Assembly (NCBI GenBank): GCA_045542335.1
Contig: JAZQKV010000086.1
Location: 72,562-136,561, forward strand
Direction of reading: 5' to 3'
Source: CAKSUT01 sp045542335
Lineage (GTDB): Bacteria > Bacillota > Clostridia > Oscillospirales > CAG-382
DNA length: 64,000 nt
How positions within the stretch are numbered: the stretch's first letter is position 1; each line of letters begins with the position of its first letter. Positions 34,049 to 43,200 of this stretch are shown in pieces. The notes below the pieces were generated by a model. That model saw only the letters and a program-made list of their open reading frames with translations. It was not told where the DNA came from and did not search any database. Position numbers and translations under genes: made by a program.

Positions 34049-35005
34049 TTATTGTCCGTAATACGCCGTAACAAACACACCGCCCATATTATCCTCTGAC
34101 ACCGTCACATTCTTTGCACCAACAGGGATCTTTATGTCACCGTCAGCCTTTTGTCTTGAAACAACATAGTCCTCAAAGCTGTAAAAAGCTCCCATTTCAT
34201 AGCTTTCAACATACTCTTCAAAGGCAAGTCCCTGTTGTGAAATAATCTTTGAATGGGGTTTCCCGACATAACGGATGTGCCATGGTTCAAAACGTATGCC
34301 CGTAACATCAACCTTATCCGCAGGATAGCGTATGATAAAACCAAAATCACCGCAATTTGAATTGACATATTTTCCTGCATCGCATCCAATAAATCTGTCG
34401 CCGGAAAACTGCGCAACATAAATATCAAGTGCAAGTCCCGTCTGATGCTCGCTTGCACCAACCTCCGTTGCAGTTTCGGGACCAACCTCAATTATAACCG
34501 CCGCCTGTTCTTCAGCACTTCTGTAACTGCTGCTGATATACAGTTTTTGACCGAATTTTTCCCTTATGGCAGCGGAAAGCTCTGCATATGCCTTTGTTAT
34601 GCAAGAATTCATAAGAACGCCCGTGTCATTATACTCAACTATATCCGCAGGATAATCGTCAGGAATCTTGTTTTTCGTATTCACAAGAATAAGTGACTGA
34701 TTAACCGTGAATTCAGGGTTTTTGCAAATCTCATCGAGCGTATATGTTTTGCACTTGAGAAGATGACCGATTGTGCTTTCGTCGGGCATGGAAAGTGTAT
34801 GTGATTGTTGGCTTTCCTGTGCAGGATAAAGGCGCAACTCCTCGGTTATTTCCTCACCCGATGTGTCGAAAAATCCGTCAACAATTTCCGACAATTTATC
34901 GGTTTTGTGCAGGTAAAATACACATGTTGCAGATATTATAAATGCAAGCGCAAACACAAAAACCGATGCGGAAATTCTTATCCTGTTTTGTCCGACTTTC
35001 TTCAT
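34049..35005 (-). CDS. VanY-type D-alanyl-D-alanine carboxypeptidase (peptidase M15B)
   Basis: 318-aa zinc peptidase that trims the terminal D-Ala of peptidoglycan stem peptides outside the cell. An N-terminal membrane anchor spans about residues 8-30. The M15B signatures are near residues 155-260: SSYRSAEEQ, SEHQTGLALDI with the metal-binding His and Asp, and FEPWHIRYVG with the catalytic Glu and last zinc ligand His. AGGAG precedes the ATG. No van regulators are near, so this is wall maintenance and not glycopeptide resistance. Confidence 0.93.
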   Translation of the reverse strand: MKKVGQNRIRISASVFVFALAFIISATCVFYLHKTDKLSEIVDGFFDTSGEEITEELRLYPAQESQQSHTLSMPDESTIGHLLKCKTYTLDEICKNPEFTVNQSLILVNTKNKIPDDYPADIVEYNDTGVLMNSCITKAYAELSAAIREKFGQKLYISSSYRSAEEQAAVIIEVGPETATEVGASEHQTGLALDIYVAQFSGDRFIGCDAGKYVNSNCGDFGFIIRYPADKVDVTGIRFEPWHIRYVGKPHSKIISQQGLAFEEYVESYEMGAFYSFEDYVVSRQKADGDIKIPVGAKNVTVSEDNMGGVFVTAYYGQ

Positions 35006-35055
35006 TTTGTTCTCCTTATTCTCAAGTACCGATCCAAAGTTTTCAGCTAAAAAGC

Positions 35056-37065
35056 TTATTTTTTGCTCTTTTTGTCCGAGCCTGAAGCTGATGGCTTACC
35101 ATCCTTTTCAATTCTTATAATTTCATCACGCAGAAAAGCGGCTCTTTCAAACTCAAGATTCTTTGATGCTTCAAGCATCTGATCCTTAAGCCTGGCAATA
35201 ATTGCGGCACGCTCCTTTGCAGACAGCTTTTCGGGAGATTTTGCTCCCTTTCCCTTTCCGTCTTTGGTGGAGGAAATGTCGATAATATCCCTTACATCCT
35301 TGATAATTGTTTTTGGAATTATGCCGTGCGCCTTGTTATAGCTCTCCTGCTTTTCACGTCTGCGTGCGGATTCGTCAATGGCACGTTTCATTGATTTTGT
35401 TATGACATCGGCATACATTATTACGCGACCGTCGGCGTTTCTTGCCGCACGTCCTATTGTCTGAATAAGCGAAGTTTCACTGCGCAAAAAGCCTTCTTTG
35501 TCGGCATCAAGAATCGCAACAAGCGAAACCTCCGGCAGGTCAAGCCCCTCTCGCAGAAGATTGATACCAATAAGAACATCGTAAACTCCAAGACGCAAAT
35601 CACGGAGAAGCTCCATACGTTCAATTGTGTCCACGCTGAAGTGCATATAACGGCATTTTATTCCTCTGCCGCCAAGATATTCCGTGAGATTTTCCGCCAT
35701 TTTCTTTGTGAGAGTTGTCACAAGAACCCTCTCCTTGCGCTCCACCCTCAAGCCTATTTCTCCAATAAGATCGTCAATCTGTCCCTCTGTGGGACGCACT
35801 TCAACAATCGGATCAAGAAGCCCTGTGGGACGGATAACCTGCTCGGCAAGAGTTTCCATGCGACTGCACTCATATTCACCGGGTGTTGCGCTGACATATA
35901 TTGCCTGACCTCTCTTTGCCTCGAATTCATCAAAGAAAAGAGGACGGTTGTCATATGCCGACGGAAGTCTGAAGCCATATTCAACAAGATTTGTTTTTCT
36001 CGCCTTGTCGCCACCACTCATACCACGCACCTGAGGAAGTGTCACATGGGATTCGTCGACAAACATAAGATAATCGTCCGGGAAATAGTCAAGAAGCGTG
36101 TACGGTGTACTCCCGGGAAGTCGCCCCGAAAGAACACGGGAATAATTCTCAACCCCTGAACAATATCCAAGCTCGCCAAGCATTTCAAGGTCATATCTTG
36201 TGCGCTCCTCAATTCTCTGCGCCTCAATAAACTTGCCCTTTGACTTGAAAAACTCCACTCTTTCAAGCATTTCCGCCTCAATTTCCTTTAATGCTCGCTC
36301 TCTCATGTCCATAGAGGTTACATAGTGATTTGCAGGATAAATCGCAACATAGCTCAGGTTCTTTATAATCTGCCCCGTCAATGGGTTGACCTCAGAAATC
36401 TTGTCAACTTCATCGCCAAAAAATTCAACTCTTACTGCTGTTGTGTTTGATGATGCCGGGAAAACCTCAACCGTGTCGCCCCTCACTCTAAAACGGTTTC
36501 TTTCAAAAGCAACGTCGTTTCTTTCATATTGAATCGCAACAAGCCTTGCAATAAACTTATCCCTTGAAAGCTCCTGCCCCTCCCTTGCAGACACAACAAG
36601 CGATTTATACTCCATAGGGTCACCAAGGGTGTAAATGCAGGAAACCGATGCAACTATTATTACATCACGCCGTTCAAACAGCGCACTCGTTGCACTGTGG
36701 CGAAGCTTATCAATGTCATCATTTATCGAGCTGTCCTTTTCGATATAAGTGCCGCTTCCGGGAATATACGCTTCCGGCTGATAATAGTCGTAATATGAAA
36801 CGAAATATTCAACAGCATTTTCGGGAAAAAACTCCTTAAACTCACTGCAAAGCTGTGCGGCAAGAGTTTTGTTATGGGCAAGAATAAGGGTGGGGCGGTT
36901 GACCTGTGCGATAATATTCGCCATTGTAAAGGTCTTACCGGATCCTGTAACTCCGAGCAAAACCTGCTCGTTTTTGCCATTCTTCACACCATTCACAAGT
37001 GCCTCAATCGCCTCCGGCTGATCGCCCATCGGTTCATATGGAAAATGTGGCTTAAAGTAATCCAT
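35056..37065 (-). CDS. uvrB: Excinuclease ABC subunit B
   Basis: 669-aa helicase-like core of nucleotide excision repair. Walker A is in GVTGSGKTFT near residue 40, the beta-hairpin region (YYDYYQPEAYIPGSGTYIEKD) follows, the DESH helicase box is near 342 and GRAARN near 543. The C-terminal UvrC-binding UVR motif is at about 620-655. The length is normal. GGAG precedes the ATG. UvrA and UvrC are not in the window. Confidence 0.98.
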   Translation of the reverse strand: MDYFKPHFPYEPMGDQPEAIEALVNGVKNGKNEQVLLGVTGSGKTFTMANIIAQVNRPTLILAHNKTLAAQLCSEFKEFFPENAVEYFVSYYDYYQPEAYIPGSGTYIEKDSSINDDIDKLRHSATSALFERRDVIIVASVSCIYTLGDPMEYKSLVVSAREGQELSRDKFIARLVAIQYERNDVAFERNRFRVRGDTVEVFPASSNTTAVRVEFFGDEVDKISEVNPLTGQIIKNLSYVAIYPANHYVTSMDMRERALKEIEAEMLERVEFFKSKGKFIEAQRIEERTRYDLEMLGELGYCSGVENYSRVLSGRLPGSTPYTLLDYFPDDYLMFVDESHVTLPQVRGMSGGDKARKTNLVEYGFRLPSAYDNRPLFFDEFEAKRGQAIYVSATPGEYECSRMETLAEQVIRPTGLLDPIVEVRPTEGQIDDLIGEIGLRVERKERVLVTTLTKKMAENLTEYLGGRGIKCRYMHFSVDTIERMELLRDLRLGVYDVLIGINLLREGLDLPEVSLVAILDADKEGFLRSETSLIQTIGRAARNADGRVIMYADVITKSMKRAIDESARRREKQESYNKAHGIIPKTIIKDVRDIIDISSTKDGKGKGAKSPEKLSAKERAAIIARLKDQMLEASKNLEFERAAFLRDEIIRIEKDGKPSASGSDKKSKK

Positions 37066-37168
37066 AATATCTCCTTCTCCGCACCTTTATCCAACACGGC
37101 AGATTCATCATAACATTTGTTTGTTAAAAATAGATTTCCCGCCTCTTAAATCTTTCTTAAAACGCAAA

Positions 37169-38128
37169 TTATTCAAAAAACTTGTCGCCCTGAAATGCGC
37201 CTCTTCTGTTCATTTCACGATCCACACCATTCATAACATCAAACTTTTTGACGCTCCAAAGCGGTGCAATAAGTGCATCCCTGCCACCATCACCGGTTAT
37301 TCTCTGCACAACCGTTTCCCATGGCAAAAGCAAGAGCTGATCACAAATAAGCTCAACATATTCATCAAGCTCAAAAACCGGAATTTTGCCGTCGTAAAAC
37401 ATATTTGCCGCCTCTGTATCCTTTAGTATGTGCAGCATATGCAATTTAACTGAATGAGGTTTTAGTTTTCCAACCTTTTCCACGCTTTCAAGCATCATTT
37501 CCCTGCTCTCGCCCGGAAGACCGTTGATAAGATGAACACAAATCCCTATTCCTCTTTGCGTCAACCTTTCATATGCGCAAAGGAACTCATCGTAAGTGGT
37601 GCATCTGTTAATAAGCTCGCCTGTTTTGTCATGAATTGTCTGTAATCCGAGTTCAACAGTGAGATATGTTTTCTGCGAAATTTCCGTCAACAAATCAAGC
37701 ACATCATCAGGTATGCAATCGGGACGTGTGGCAATGCTCATTCCCACAACATCGGGAAGCGCAAGTGCTTCGTAATAGAGCTTTCTCAACCTTTCAACTG
37801 GCGCATAAGTCCCCGTTCCTGCCTGAAAATAAGGAATAAACTTGATATTTCCATCTTTCCATTTGCCAACAAGTCCTGACTTCACCTCGTCAAACTGCTC
37901 GGAGACGCTGTTTTTCGGATTTCCTGCAAAATCTCCGCTTGCCATAGGCGAACAATAAATACAGCCGCCCTTGCCCTTTGTCCCATCCCTGTTCGGACAG
38001 GCAAAGCCGCAATTAAGCGAAACCTTTGCAATTTTACAGCCAAAACGTGCTTTTAAATAATTGTCCTGTGTGTTGTAACGCTTGTTGTTAATTATTTCAT
38101 GAGCCGGCATATTAAATACATCTTTCAT
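37169..38128 (-). CDS. TIGR01212-family radical SAM protein
   Basis: About 319-aa radical SAM enzyme of the YhcC group. The 4Fe-4S ligands are arranged in the family's own pattern, CGFACPNRDG then GCIYCSP. A C-terminal segment (LLPWETVVQRITGDGGRD) is typical of the family. The reaction is not established. The start is uncertain: ATG 38128 or ATG 38110, neither with a strong ribosome site. Confidence 0.9.
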   Translation of the reverse strand: MKDVFNMPAHEIINNKRYNTQDNYLKARFGCKIAKVSLNCGFACPNRDGTKGKGGCIYCSPMASGDFAGNPKNSVSEQFDEVKSGLVGKWKDGNIKFIPYFQAGTGTYAPVERLRKLYYEALALPDVVGMSIATRPDCIPDDVLDLLTEISQKTYLTVELGLQTIHDKTGELINRCTTYDEFLCAYERLTQRGIGICVHLINGLPGESREMMLESVEKVGKLKPHSVKLHMLHILKDTEAANMFYDGKIPVFELDEYVELICDQLLLLPWETVVQRITGDGGRDALIAPLWSVKKFDVMNGVDREMNRRGAFQGDKFFE

Positions 38129-38143
38129 CAAACTTGGTAAAAA

Positions 38144-38178
38144 GAGAGTGCCACAGCTTTTGCGGCACTCTCCAAAAC
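38144..38178 (-). terminator. Terminator of the SLH/cohesin-like gene
   Basis: GAGAGTGCC (38144-38152) pairs with GGCACTCTC (38164-38172); on the minus strand it is followed by TTTTT. Confidence 0.85.
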
Positions 38179-38190
38179 ACTCTTTATAAA

Positions 38191-39957
38191 TTATTCGTGA
38201 TAGTCAATAACCTCATGAGGAACTGCCGCTTCTATCACATCGTAGAATCCCCAGAAGTTTTCGTCAAGATCCTTGAAAGGATTGCCCTCGTCTTCAACAT
38301 ATCTGTCAAGTCTTTCCTTGGAAGGAACTCTGTCAATTGCACGGTTAACAATCTTCACAGCTTCAGCTCTTGTGATGTCATTTTCAGGCTTGAATGTACC
38401 GTCGGTGTAACCGTCAACCATTCCTGCTGCCTTGAGAGCCATGATATATGCGTTCGCCCAGTGGTCTCCTGTATCGGGGAAGCTGCCATCTGCTGTAAGC
38501 TCAAGAGCAAGCATTCTGGAAATCATAACAGTGAATTCCGCACGGGTAATATACTCATTGGGTCTGAATGTACCATCGGTGTAACCGGTGATAATTCCGT
38601 TATCAGCACAGTATCCGACATATGCCGCATACCACTCGCCCTCCTTAACATCGGAAAGCTTGATCTCATATTCAGCCTTTGCATCAAAGTCTGTGGAAAC
38701 CTTTGCAATAATTGCGGCTGCCTCAGATCTCTTGATGTTTGCCCCGGGCTTAACTGTTCCATCCTCGTAACCGCTGATGTAGTCATAGTGGTAAGCCTTG
38801 TCTGCATCCTCAATGTCTGCAAACACGGGGATAAGCTTAACATCGCCGGTTATCTTGTAAGTGTCAAAGTTGATAAGTGTTTCGCCGTCAACTGTCCAAC
38901 CAACAAGCTTCTTGCCCTCAGGAGGAGTGATTTCGGGAACATCCTTGGAGTTTATCTTGCTGTTTCTTTCAACTTCAACGGTAACCTTCTTCTTACCATC
39001 TTCAAACTCGCCGTCACCTGCGGTAAAATCAACATCATACTTTGTTGAACCGCCAACAACAACTGTCACACCGCTGCTGCTCTTCTTGGGAGTACCTGCA
39101 ACCTGTGAGGGAACGCCTGACTCAGTGACATTGCCACCGCCGTCAACATTTACAGGAGTAATTGTTGCAACGTAGTCATCACCGTTCTTAAGTCCTGTCC
39201 ACTTATACTTTCCGTCTTCCATGGGAACACGCTGTGTACCAACTTCTTCGATAGGGTTTCCGTCATCATCAACCTTTACAAGGTCAATATCAACATATTC
39301 ATAGTTGGGATCCTTTTCCCAGCCAATTGTAAGAGAACCGGAAGAAGCCTTTGTTGTTGTGGGAATAACTTCAAACGCTTCAATAGCAACGCCATCAACA
39401 AACTCGGAGTCTGCTGTCATAACTCTTGCAGGCTTGCCTACAAAATGAGCAAGCTCGGAAACGTCAGCCGCCTCTGCAAAAAGTGTGTGTGTTCTTTCCT
39501 CGGTCTCAACATGACCAAGAGTTGAAACATCGCCGTCTGCCTTGAGTGTATATGTAATTGTTGCAAGAAGAACAGCTTCTTCTGTGGCATCAACCTTTGT
39601 ACCACTCTCACCATACCATGAGAATGCAATGGTTTCTCCGCCTGCAAGAACTGTTTCTGTTGCTTCTGCAACCTTCGCAACAACAACTCCGTCTGCCGCT
39701 ACAACAGTTTCAGCGAGCGTTGCCGCAGGCTCAAACTCAAGCGCTTCGTCAACAAGGTCAAGAGCAAGGTTTCCGGAAACTCCGACCACACCTGTAAGAT
39801 AAACTTCTGCGATAAGCTGCGTTGTGCCACCGATAGTCTTAACTTCGTGTGTTACATAATAGGGTTCATTTTCAGCCATTGCAGTTGTAAACAGCATACC
39901 GGAGCAAACCAGAATAAAGCTGAGAACAAGTGCAAGGATTCTCTGTGTCTTTTTCAC
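38191..39957 (-). CDS. Surface anchor: cohesin-like domain, FN3-like domain, InlB-like repeat, three SLH repeats
   Basis: 588-aa exported protein. A signal peptide (TQRILALVLSFILVCSGML) is followed by a beta-rich domain of about 150 residues resembling a cohesin (VGVSGNLALDLVDEALEF, ETIAFSWYGESG, LLATITYTLK). Then come an FN3-like domain, an InlB-type repeat (EGKKLVGWTVDGETLINF) and three SLH repeats at the C-terminus (SGYEDGTVKPGANIKRSEA, TGYTDGTFRPNEYITRAEF, DGYTDGTFKPENDITRAEA). SLH repeats hold the protein to the wall; a cohesin would bind a dockerin. GTG 39957 is chosen because GGAGG lies 7 nt upstream; ATG 39963 is only 1 nt from that site. The next gene upstream encodes a dockerin protein. 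The cohesin call is inference from pattern only. Confidence 0.82.
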   Translation of the reverse strand: MKKTQRILALVLSFILVCSGMLFTTAMAENEPYYVTHEVKTIGGTTQLIAEVYLTGVVGVSGNLALDLVDEALEFEPAATLAETVVAADGVVVAKVAEATETVLAGGETIAFSWYGESGTKVDATEEAVLLATITYTLKADGDVSTLGHVETEERTHTLFAEAADVSELAHFVGKPARVMTADSEFVDGVAIEAFEVIPTTTKASSGSLTIGWEKDPNYEYVDIDLVKVDDDGNPIEEVGTQRVPMEDGKYKWTGLKNGDDYVATITPVNVDGGGNVTESGVPSQVAGTPKKSSSGVTVVVGGSTKYDVDFTAGDGEFEDGKKKVTVEVERNSKINSKDVPEITPPEGKKLVGWTVDGETLINFDTYKITGDVKLIPVFADIEDADKAYHYDYISGYEDGTVKPGANIKRSEAAAIIAKVSTDFDAKAEYEIKLSDVKEGEWYAAYVGYCADNGIITGYTDGTFRPNEYITRAEFTVMISRMLALELTADGSFPDTGDHWANAYIMALKAAGMVDGYTDGTFKPENDITRAEAVKIVNRAIDRVPSKERLDRYVEDEGNPFKDLDENFWGFYDVIEAAVPHEVIDYHE

Positions 39958-40036
39958 TTTCATACCTCCGTAAGAAAAAATGATTCCATGTGTCGAACAG
40001 ATCCGCAAATAAAGACAATTCGACTTATACTATATC

Positions 40037-40065
40037 ATTATACTCTGAATCCACTTATTCGTCAA
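40037..40065 (-). promoter_or_regulatory. Sigma-A promoter of the SLH/cohesin-like gene
   Basis: On the minus strand TTGACG (40060-40065), 17-nt spacer, TATAAT (40037-40042). The anchor can thus be made separately from the dockerin protein. A 7-bp inverted repeat (CACAGCG/CGCTGTG, 40137-40180) nearby lacks a T-run, so no clear terminator separates the genes. Confidence 0.75.
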
Positions 40066-40201
40066 GTGCGAGTTGTGCACATTTGGTTAATTTTTTACGA
40101 ACACAAACACAACTTCGCCCTTGATTTATCATGTTTTCCACAGCGTTATGTTCCGCACTTGCCGTTCTCCATACCGCTGTGAAAAACTTCAATCATTATT
40201 C

Positions 40202-43200
40202 TTACTCTGCTTTGCGTCCAAAATTGCTCTTTACAAACGAGAGATCCATAACAGTTACCTCTCCGTCCTCATCAATATCAACCGCTTTAACGAATTCTTC
40301 GATTTCGCTGAGTTCTTTCGAGAAGCCTCTGATAATTCTGATAAAGTCATCAATATCAACAATGCCATCGCCACAAATGTCACCATAATTTCCCTTGATA
40401 TCACCGGCTACAAGGTCAAGTTCAAGATTATCAACAATCGTTCCGCCGATTTCGCTTGCAGAATCGTATGTCTTTATCTTCTTTGCAAGATAACCGTTCT
40501 TTTCAACAGAAACCGTGATTGCGCCCTCGGCTGTGATATCTGAAACATCAATGACATTTCCAACTTCAATGTAGTAGAGAGTCACTTCAACGCCGTCAAC
40601 AGTTACTGTCTCAGACTTTGTTGCTGTGTTTTCACTCTCAATTGCAATACTCTTTACAAGAGTGCCGTCGGCAGTTCTGAATGTAAGGTATGCAGGGTTC
40701 TTTACTGCACTTTCTGTGGTTCTGTCAACATAAACCTTACCGCTTACCTTAACCTCATCCTCATTTGCCGTATATGCAATTTCATAAACATTGCCCTCTG
40801 CCGTAAGATCAGATGCGGGAATTGTTGCAACGCCGTCGATAACAGTGTATCTCTTGATTTCTGTGTCTGTGGTCTTATCCTTAAGGACAACAGTTGAATA
40901 TGTTGTTGTTACCTTAAAGCCGTCAAAGGTGAAATCTTCGCCGAGAGGATACGTCACGTTATTGTAAACCCATGTTGCGCTTGTGTCAACAATTGCTTCA
41001 ACCTTACCGTCAGCAGATGAATATGCTACTATGTCTGCCGCATTTGCCGCAACTGTTGCGCTTGTTCCGTTGTTGAAGATAACAACCTGCGTTGCAGTTG
41101 CGTTTGTGCCTCTTGCCTGAATGCCTTCGGTAATTGTACCGCCGTTCACTTCAAGAACTGCAACACCAAGCTGTGCGTTTGCACCGAGAGTGCCCGTGAT
41201 GGTCTGCTTTGTATAATAACCGTCAGCATCGGGCTGCTGTGTTGCGCCGGAAGAAAGTTGTGACTGGAGATAAACTTTCTTTACTGTACCGCCGTTGATT
41301 ATGCCGTGAGCATATCCGAATATGCTGTTGCGTCCGTAATCCTTAGTAGAGGCGTTATTTGCAATTACACCACCGAGAGCCATGTAATTTGTTACATTTC
41401 CGCCGTCAACAATCAAGGTTGCAACGCCGTCAAAACGACCTGCATGAGTAATTCTGAAGTCGCTTGTATTGCCTTTAAGGATAACTGTCCTGCTTCCGCT
41501 TATTGCTTCAGCCACATTTACCGGATTGTTTTGGTTGTAATTTGCACCCGGTCCAACTACGCCTGCCGTGAAATTATTGCCAATGGTAATTGTGTTGGTA
41601 GATGGCTGCGCATCCTTGTAGTAATTTGAATGGAAAAGACGAATTGTTGAAATGCTCTTATTTATACAGTCATTATATGGAACAAGACATTCCAAAAGCG
41701 TGCCTGTGCTTTCATTATAGTAAGCCTCGGCTTCGGTTTCGTAGTTTCTGGAGGAATTACACAGATATTCCACGCCATCAATGTTAAGTTTGCCTGTGCC
41801 GCCTATAACATTATCACCGATTGTATAATCGTAGTCCGTCGTGGGCAAAATCGGCTCCATGTTGTTTGCACCGATTGTCAACATCTTTATGTTATCAATA
41901 GTGGTATCTCCCTTGCGATAAGCCTTGAATCCTGTAACCACATAAATGGTTGAATTCTCATCAAGTCCCTTGATGGTTAAGTGTCCTGTATTTGTGGGGT
42001 GATACATTGTAACAGCATCAGTAACTATAAGCGTATAATCAGAACCGTCTTTTATCTTGGCAGATGCACTAACAATTGCGCATTTTGCGTTTTTCCATGC
42101 ATATCCGTCGATTCCGGTCTTTACAACTGCATCGGCATCCTTTGTCAATGTTTCTGCCAAAGTATTTTTAATATTGTCCTTGGCAGTCTGAACAGAAGTA
42201 ATAGTTACAGGGGTGAGAATTTCAAGCTTTGTTCCGAAAGGCTCCGACGGGTCATAACCGCCATCGGGAGTACCTGTCCAGTCGGAAATGTACCATACAT
42301 TTGCATCCACATTCCACTGCGCCGTAAGTGTAACGTCTGCTGTCACACCGGCAATCTCATCGCCGGGCTGATAGGTTGTCTCTCCGTCGGACCAACCAAG
42401 GAACTCATACTTTGCCCCGTTGTTGAATGTGGGAGCTTCAGCAACTGTGATTGCCCCATTGTTTCCGCAGGTTGCGCTTTCGGGAACTGTTGCATACTTA
42501 TTTTCACCGTATGCATATGTTATTTCGTGTTCGATGAGATCATAAACAGCATAGAGTGTTGTTTCACCTGTTACTGTGTACTTTTCTCCGGTGTAAATCT
42601 CGCCGCCCTCGGTGAGAGACCAACCCTTGAACTCATTGATACCATCGGTAACTGTGGGTGTGGGAAGATCTGCAATAACAATATCATTGCCCTTTTCAAT
42701 GGTGATGGAATCAATCTCACTGCCGGCTGTGCCAACATTAAAGTTGACTGCAACATCCTTGTTCTTATAGGTTACAGAGCTTTCGCCTGTGCCGACTGTT
42801 GCCGCCGCAACAGTAACAGTTCCGTCAACTGTTTCGTATTCAACGCCGTCAATAACAACAAGCTCCTTGTCTGTTGTGAATACAAAGGAAGCAATTGTGT
42901 TGTCGTCTGCAAATACTGCGTCTGCACTACCGCCTGCTGCGGACTTGAGATAGTAGTCAATGTTTGCCGTTTCCACGGTATATGTAAGACCGTTGTTTAT
43001 AATGAGAGCTGTGTCAAGAGTGTTGTATGTGGAGTTCTTTGCGGTAATCTTTGCAATTGCACCGCCGTTTACTATGAGAAGTGCCGAGCCGTTGATCTTA
43101 CCGCTTGACTGTGCACCGACATACGCAACGCTGGTTACTCTACCACCGTTGATAACACCTCTTGCAGTACCTGTGTGAGAAGCATTTCCGCCGTGACCGC

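Noticed and set aside
38134..39048. 304-codon frame opposite the SLH/cohesin-like gene
   Set aside because: It is antisense to clear SLH repeats, with no family features and a start inside the terminator region.
41981..43108. Long open frame on the plus strand opposite the giant dockerin gene (375 codons)
   Set aside because: It is antisense to well-supported beta-rich coding sequence, is very cysteine-rich with no domain pattern, and has no ribosome site. It is a shadow of the real gene.
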